Assembly: GCA_002495735.1 (NCBI GenBank)
Contig: DAGM01000026.1
Coordinates: forward strand, 25,532 to 42,429
DNA: 16,898 nucleotides
Reading direction: 5' to 3'
From: Euryarchaeota archaeon UBA54
GTDB lineage: Archaea; Thermoplasmatota; Poseidoniia; Poseidoniales; Thalassarchaeaceae
Both the position numbers and the translations under genes were made by a program. Under the pieces are notes generated by a model. The model worked only from the letters and a program-made list of their open reading frames with translations, was not told where the DNA came from and made no database searches. Below, in pieces: positions 14,339-16,898 of the stretch. Position 1 is the first letter of the stretch; each line of letters begins with the position of its first letter.

Positions 14339-15742
14339 TTAGAAGGTTGCCTCATCCGCAGGGAAGTCGAACGGGCCTCCTTTGCTAGCGATCGATGCGT
14401 GACGATCGGGGCCGACTCCGACACTGACGATGGGGACTCCTGCTAGATACTCAATCCGCGCGATGTACTTCCTGATGACTTCTGGGAAGGTGTCGAACCC
14501 AGTGTCCTCTGACCTAGAAGCGTCGGCCATAGCGATCCACTCATCCATAGAAATCGCTGGGAATCCTGGATGAGTCTCGTATATCGGAGTGCATCTCGCA
14601 AGGTCTTCACTGGTGGTCGGCATAACATGGAGCGTCCTGTCGTCCATCTCGTAGCCAATGCATATCCTCAGTTCGTCAAGACCCCCGAGTACGTCCAACT
14701 TAGTGACCACCAAGCCGGTGTAGCCATTGATACGATTGCTCTCACGCAGTGCCACCATGTCCAGCCACCCGGTACGCCTCGGTCGGCCTGTGGTGGTTCC
14801 GTACTCGTTGCCCACCTGCGCCATGTGCATTCCGGGACCCTCTTCAAGAGAGAGTTCAGAAGGGAACGGCCCGTTGCCAACCCTCGTCGTATAGGCCTTG
14901 GTGATTCCGAAGCACTGGTCTACATGCCCGGGGTGGATTCCAGCACCGTGAGTGGCGTTAGCTCTGCTGGTCACAGACGAGGTAACGAAGGGGTAAGTGC
15001 CCTGATCTATGTCAAGCATAGCTCCCTGCGCTCCCTCTAGCAGTACCCTCTCCTCGTTCCTCAGGGCCATGTCAATCATCAGTCCAGTTGGCCTAATTGC
15101 ATCCGAATAGCGCTCGAGTATCCACTTGAGGTCTGACTGTAGGGCATCAACCTCAATGTCATCGCTCACCCCTACGGTCTCGAGTTGCTTACTCATCCGT
15201 TCTGCCTGAGTTTGAATTGCTTCTTCGTTGGCTACCAGATTAGCGAGGTCAGCGAATCTGATGCCTACTCTCTCTATGCGGTCTCGATAGGTCGGGCCGA
15301 TGCCACGACCGGTCGTGCCAACGACGCGATCCGCACTGTCGTACAGCCTGTGGAAGGGGAGGATGATTGAGGCTCTCTCACTGATGAACAACCGCTTGCC
15401 CTCGGGCCTCTCGCCGGTTAGGTCATGCCACTTGTCGAGTTCTTCCTCAAGGACCCAGGGGTCGATGACCATGCCGTCACCAAGGACGAGATTGCAGTGC
15501 TCGTAAGAAATTCCCGAAGGTATCTGATGGAGTTTGAGAGTGGTGTCGCCATGTACGATTGTGTGGCCAGCATTGTTGCCTCCTTGGAAGCGGACGGTCC
15601 ACGTCGAATGGTTGGCTAGTTGATCTATGGCCTTGCCCTTTCCCTCATCACCCCACTGGGCTCCAAGTACGACGCTAGCAGGCACCGTAGCCTCGGGCAG
15701 TATGAACTGCCGATGAATGCTTTGGCGGGAATCAATCCACAT
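14339..15742 (-). CDS. purA: Adenylosuccinate synthetase
   Basis: PurA joins IMP and aspartate using GTP to form adenylosuccinate, the first committed step to AMP. Motifs run in family order: [11 protein letters not shown] (GTP-binding loop), [82 protein letters not shown] and [10 protein letters not shown]. From ATG 15742 the chain is 467 residues, with a 19-residue tail before the usual first strand. GTG 15685 would start at [12 protein letters not shown], the normal family N-terminus, and give 448 residues. The 59-base gap to L40e contains an AT-rich element at 15769-15775, at promoter distance from ATG 15742 on this strand. The small zinc protein gene follows. Confidence 0.95.
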   Translation of the reverse strand: MWIDSRQSIHRQFILPEATVPASVVLGAQWGDEGKGKAIDQLANHSTWTVRFQGGNNAGHTIVHGDTTLKLHQIPSGISYEHCNLVLGDGMVIDPWVLEEELDKWHDLTGERPEGKRLFISERASIILPFHRLYDSADRVVGTTGRGIGPTYRDRIERVGIRFADLANLVANEEAIQTQAERMSKQLETVGVSDDIEVDALQSDLKWILERYSDAIRPTGLMIDMALRNEERVLLEGAQGAMLDIDQGTYPFVTSSVTSRANATHGAGIHPGHVDQCFGITKAYTTRVGNGPFPSELSLEEGPGMHMAQVGNEYGTTTGRPRRTGWLDMVALRESNRINGYTGLVVTKLDVLGGLDELRICIGYEMDDRTLHVMPTTSEDLARCTPIYETHPGFPAISMDEWIAMADASRSEDTGFDTFPEVIRKYIARIEYLAGVPIVSVGVGPDRHASIASKGGPFDFPADEATF

Positions 15743-15768
15743 ATCTCAGAGATTTTACGGTGGGAAGC

Positions 15769-15777
15769 GATTATGAA
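15769..15777 (+). promoter_or_regulatory. Putative TATA-like box for leaderless L40e mRNA
   Basis: GATTATGAA has TTAT at -31 to -28 from the L40e ATG (15802). This is the same distance at which TTAT sits from the mature 5' end of tRNA-Ser (565-568 versus 596). The match suggests transcription starts at or beside the ATG. The same bases read CATAATC on the other strand, at -33 from purA ATG 15742, so the element could serve both genes. Confidence 0.45.
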
Positions 15778-15801
15778 GGGTTGTCAGGTCGACCGGACTG
15801 C

Positions 15802-15957
15802 ATGGCTCAGAGGCACCCCGAGGCAGAGGCTCGTCTACTCAAGAAGTGGGTATGTATGCGTTGCTCTGCGACCCACAGGGGGAGAAAGCCGAGAGCATGC
15901 CGTAAGTGCAAATACACGGGTCTGAGAATGAAGGCTTCCGAGCGCAGGAAGACATGA
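15802..15957 (+). CDS. rpl40e: 50S ribosomal protein L40e
   Basis: L40e is a small zinc-binding protein of the large subunit, found in archaea and, fused to ubiquitin, in eukaryotes. The 51 residues contain the family hallmarks: HPEAEARLL near the N-terminus, CMRC (C18, C21), CRKC (C33, C36) and a YTGLR-x-K basic tail. The four cysteines bind zinc. ATG 15802 gives the normal length; earlier in-frame GTG codons would add residues that the family lacks. The exporter gene overlaps its stop as ATGA. This gene is the clearest sign that the window is archaeal. Confidence 0.93.
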   Translation: MAQRHPEAEARLLKKWVCMRCSATHRGRKPRACRKCKYTGLRMKASERRKT

Positions 15958-16574
15958 GCATGAGTGTCGGGTCTGCAGGACTCGAAGGCTTCGCTCTGAG
16001 CATAGGACTCATACTCGCTCTCGGCCCACAAAATGTGTTCGTCCTCCGGCAGGGCCTACTCCGCTCGCATGTCTTCGCCGTATGCTTGGTCTGCTCTCTT
16101 GCCGATGCCAGTCTGATAGCAGCGGGAGTGCTCGGAATGGGCTCAGTGCTATCTGACATCGAGGGAGCAGAAATCTGGATTGCCGTTGCTGCGGCAGTGT
16201 TCCTAACTGGATATGGTCTGCTGCGTATCAGGTCTGCGATGAGCCCGGTTGGAATGTCTGTAGAGGGCGAGGGAGAAAGCGAACTCGGGCCGACTATAGG
16301 AGCAGCTCTTGCATTTACCTTCCTCAACCCGCACGTCTACATCGACACGCTGCTTCTAATTGGAGGCGCATCAAGCAGGTACTTCGGCGATGATCGTTTG
16401 GCGTTCGGAATAGGTGCTGCTACTGCTTCGTTCGTATTCTTCTTCTCTCTCGGTTACGGCGCCAAGAGTCTCTCCGGAGTTCTGAACAAGCCAGAGTCTT
16501 GGAGAACCATAGATTTCGGAATTGCCTGTATAATGTTCGTGATTGCAGGAGCGATTCTATTGCCGCACCTATGA
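15954..16574 (+). CDS. LysE/ArgO-type amino-acid exporter
   Basis: This 206-residue membrane protein has about six hydrophobic helices. The LysE superfamily signature is clear near the N-terminus: [17 protein letters not shown] (21-37), close to the GPQN-x-FVLRQG of LysE and ArgO, which export lysine and arginine. [18 protein letters not shown] (121-138) is the matching motif after the central loop, as in ArgO-type members. A charged cytoplasmic loop lies at about 97-110. The substrate is probably a basic amino acid, but specificity cannot be read directly. ATG 15954 overlaps the L40e stop as ATGA; ATG 15960 is an alternative. The longer frame from 15906 lies inside L40e. The stop overlaps the convergent aminotransferase gene by 6 bases. 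Confidence 0.9.
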   Translation: MSMSVGSAGLEGFALSIGLILALGPQNVFVLRQGLLRSHVFAVCLVCSLADASLIAAGVLGMGSVLSDIEGAEIWIAVAAAVFLTGYGLLRIRSAMSPVGMSVEGEGESELGPTIGAALAFTFLNPHVYIDTLLLIGGASSRYFGDDRLAFGIGAATASFVFFFSLGYGAKSLSGVLNKPESWRTIDFGIACIMFVIAGAILLPHL

Positions 16575-16898
16575 GAGTAGATGCTTGAGCGCATCGAGCA
16601 GAGACTGCACATCTGCCTGTGAGTTATCAATGTGAGGAGATACTCTGAGCAGTCCGGCTCGACTAGTTACCAAGATGGAGTATTCGTCCTGAAGCCTGCG
16701 AGATATCACCTCGCTGCTGACCCCTTCCGGGAGCCTCAGACTGACAATGGCGCTGCGCTCTGAATCCGAGAGCGGCGAGGCCACCTCGATACCGAGGAGC
16801 AGTGCACCATCGACGACCGAGTCGGCAAGTGTTAGGTCGTGTTTCCAAACCTCTTCAATCCCTATCTCGTTAATCTCCTCCACTGCAGCGGCAAGCCC
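16569..16898 (-). CDS. Class V (cysteine desulfurase-like) aminotransferase, C-terminal part, runs off right edge
   Basis: Only the last 109 residues are present; the frame is open to the window edge (GLAAAVEEINEIG at the first visible residues). The pattern fits the C-terminal small domain of class V PLP enzymes: a helix beginning LADSVVDGALLLGIEV, then SPLSDSERSAIVSLRLPEG, a helix VISRRLQDEY, and strand SILVTSRAGLLRVSPHIDN ending in a helix. RVSPHIDN corresponds to the R-x-SxH-x-YN region of this fold. The catalytic lysine lies outside the window, so cysteine desulfurase, selenocysteine lyase, kynureninase-like and isopenicillin-epimerase-like functions cannot be separated. Confidence 0.8.
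   Translation of the reverse strand, partial: GLAAAVEEINEIGIEEVWKHDLTLADSVVDGALLLGIEVASPLSDSERSAIVSLRLPEGVSSEVISRRLQDEYSILVTSRAGLLRVSPHIDNSQADVQSLLDALKHLLS

Noticed and set aside
15906..15953. Upstream start of the exporter inside L40e
   Set aside because: It would add 16 residues coded within L40e and lacking in the LysE family; ATG 15954 gives the usual ATGA coupling.

Overview
The window looks like a piece of an archaeal chromosome, most likely from an uncultured marine planktonic euryarchaeon of the Marine Group II (Poseidoniales) type. The firmest domain marker is a 51-residue ribosomal protein L40e, a family confined to archaea and eukaryotes. Intron-less tRNA genes, very tight packing, GTG starts, ATGA-type gene overlaps, promoter-like boxes at leaderless spacing and a DDGSC-repeat surface lipoprotein all fit. 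The exact lineage is inference. No phage, insertion sequence, CRISPR array or plasmid gene is visible, and no stretch over 300 bases lacks a gene.

Layout. Bases 1-258 (-) hold the N-terminus of a lipoprotein running off the left edge. A ThiS/MoaD-like beta-grasp protein (341-562, -) and tRNA-Ser(CGA) (596-681, +) follow. A minus-strand operon then runs from 4333 down to 682: pdxT (PLP synthase glutaminase), a radical SAM protein of the COG2108 type, and a Cas4/Dna2-like iron-sulfur PD-(D/E)XK nuclease with OB-like C-terminal regions. Head to head with it, serC and deoC run rightwards (4340-6198) and end flush against tRNA-Val(CAC) (6199-6274, -). A thioredoxin-CcdA fusion (6374-7819) and a PiT phosphate transporter fused to a DUF47/PhoU-like domain (7857-9983) follow on the plus strand.

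A second minus-strand operon runs from 13893 to 9984: P5C dehydrogenase, a sodium:solute symporter (probably a proline-type carrier) and a PAP2-family membrane phosphatase. It looks like an amino-acid uptake and oxidation unit with a lipid or phosphate gene attached. A third minus-strand unit is purA plus a small lysine-rich zinc-binding protein. Divergent from purA are ribosomal protein L40e and a translationally coupled LysE/ArgO-type exporter. The right edge holds the C-terminal part of a class V aminotransferase (-).

The contents are mostly metabolic and housekeeping, and I do not see a clear new defence or mobile system. The most interesting items are the operon joining an Fe-S nuclease, a COG2108 radical SAM protein and PdxT; the two fusion proteins; the convergent gene ends, which meet with no spacer (twice with a tRNA as partner); and a TTAT box at the same distance from a tRNA 5' end and from the L40e start codon.
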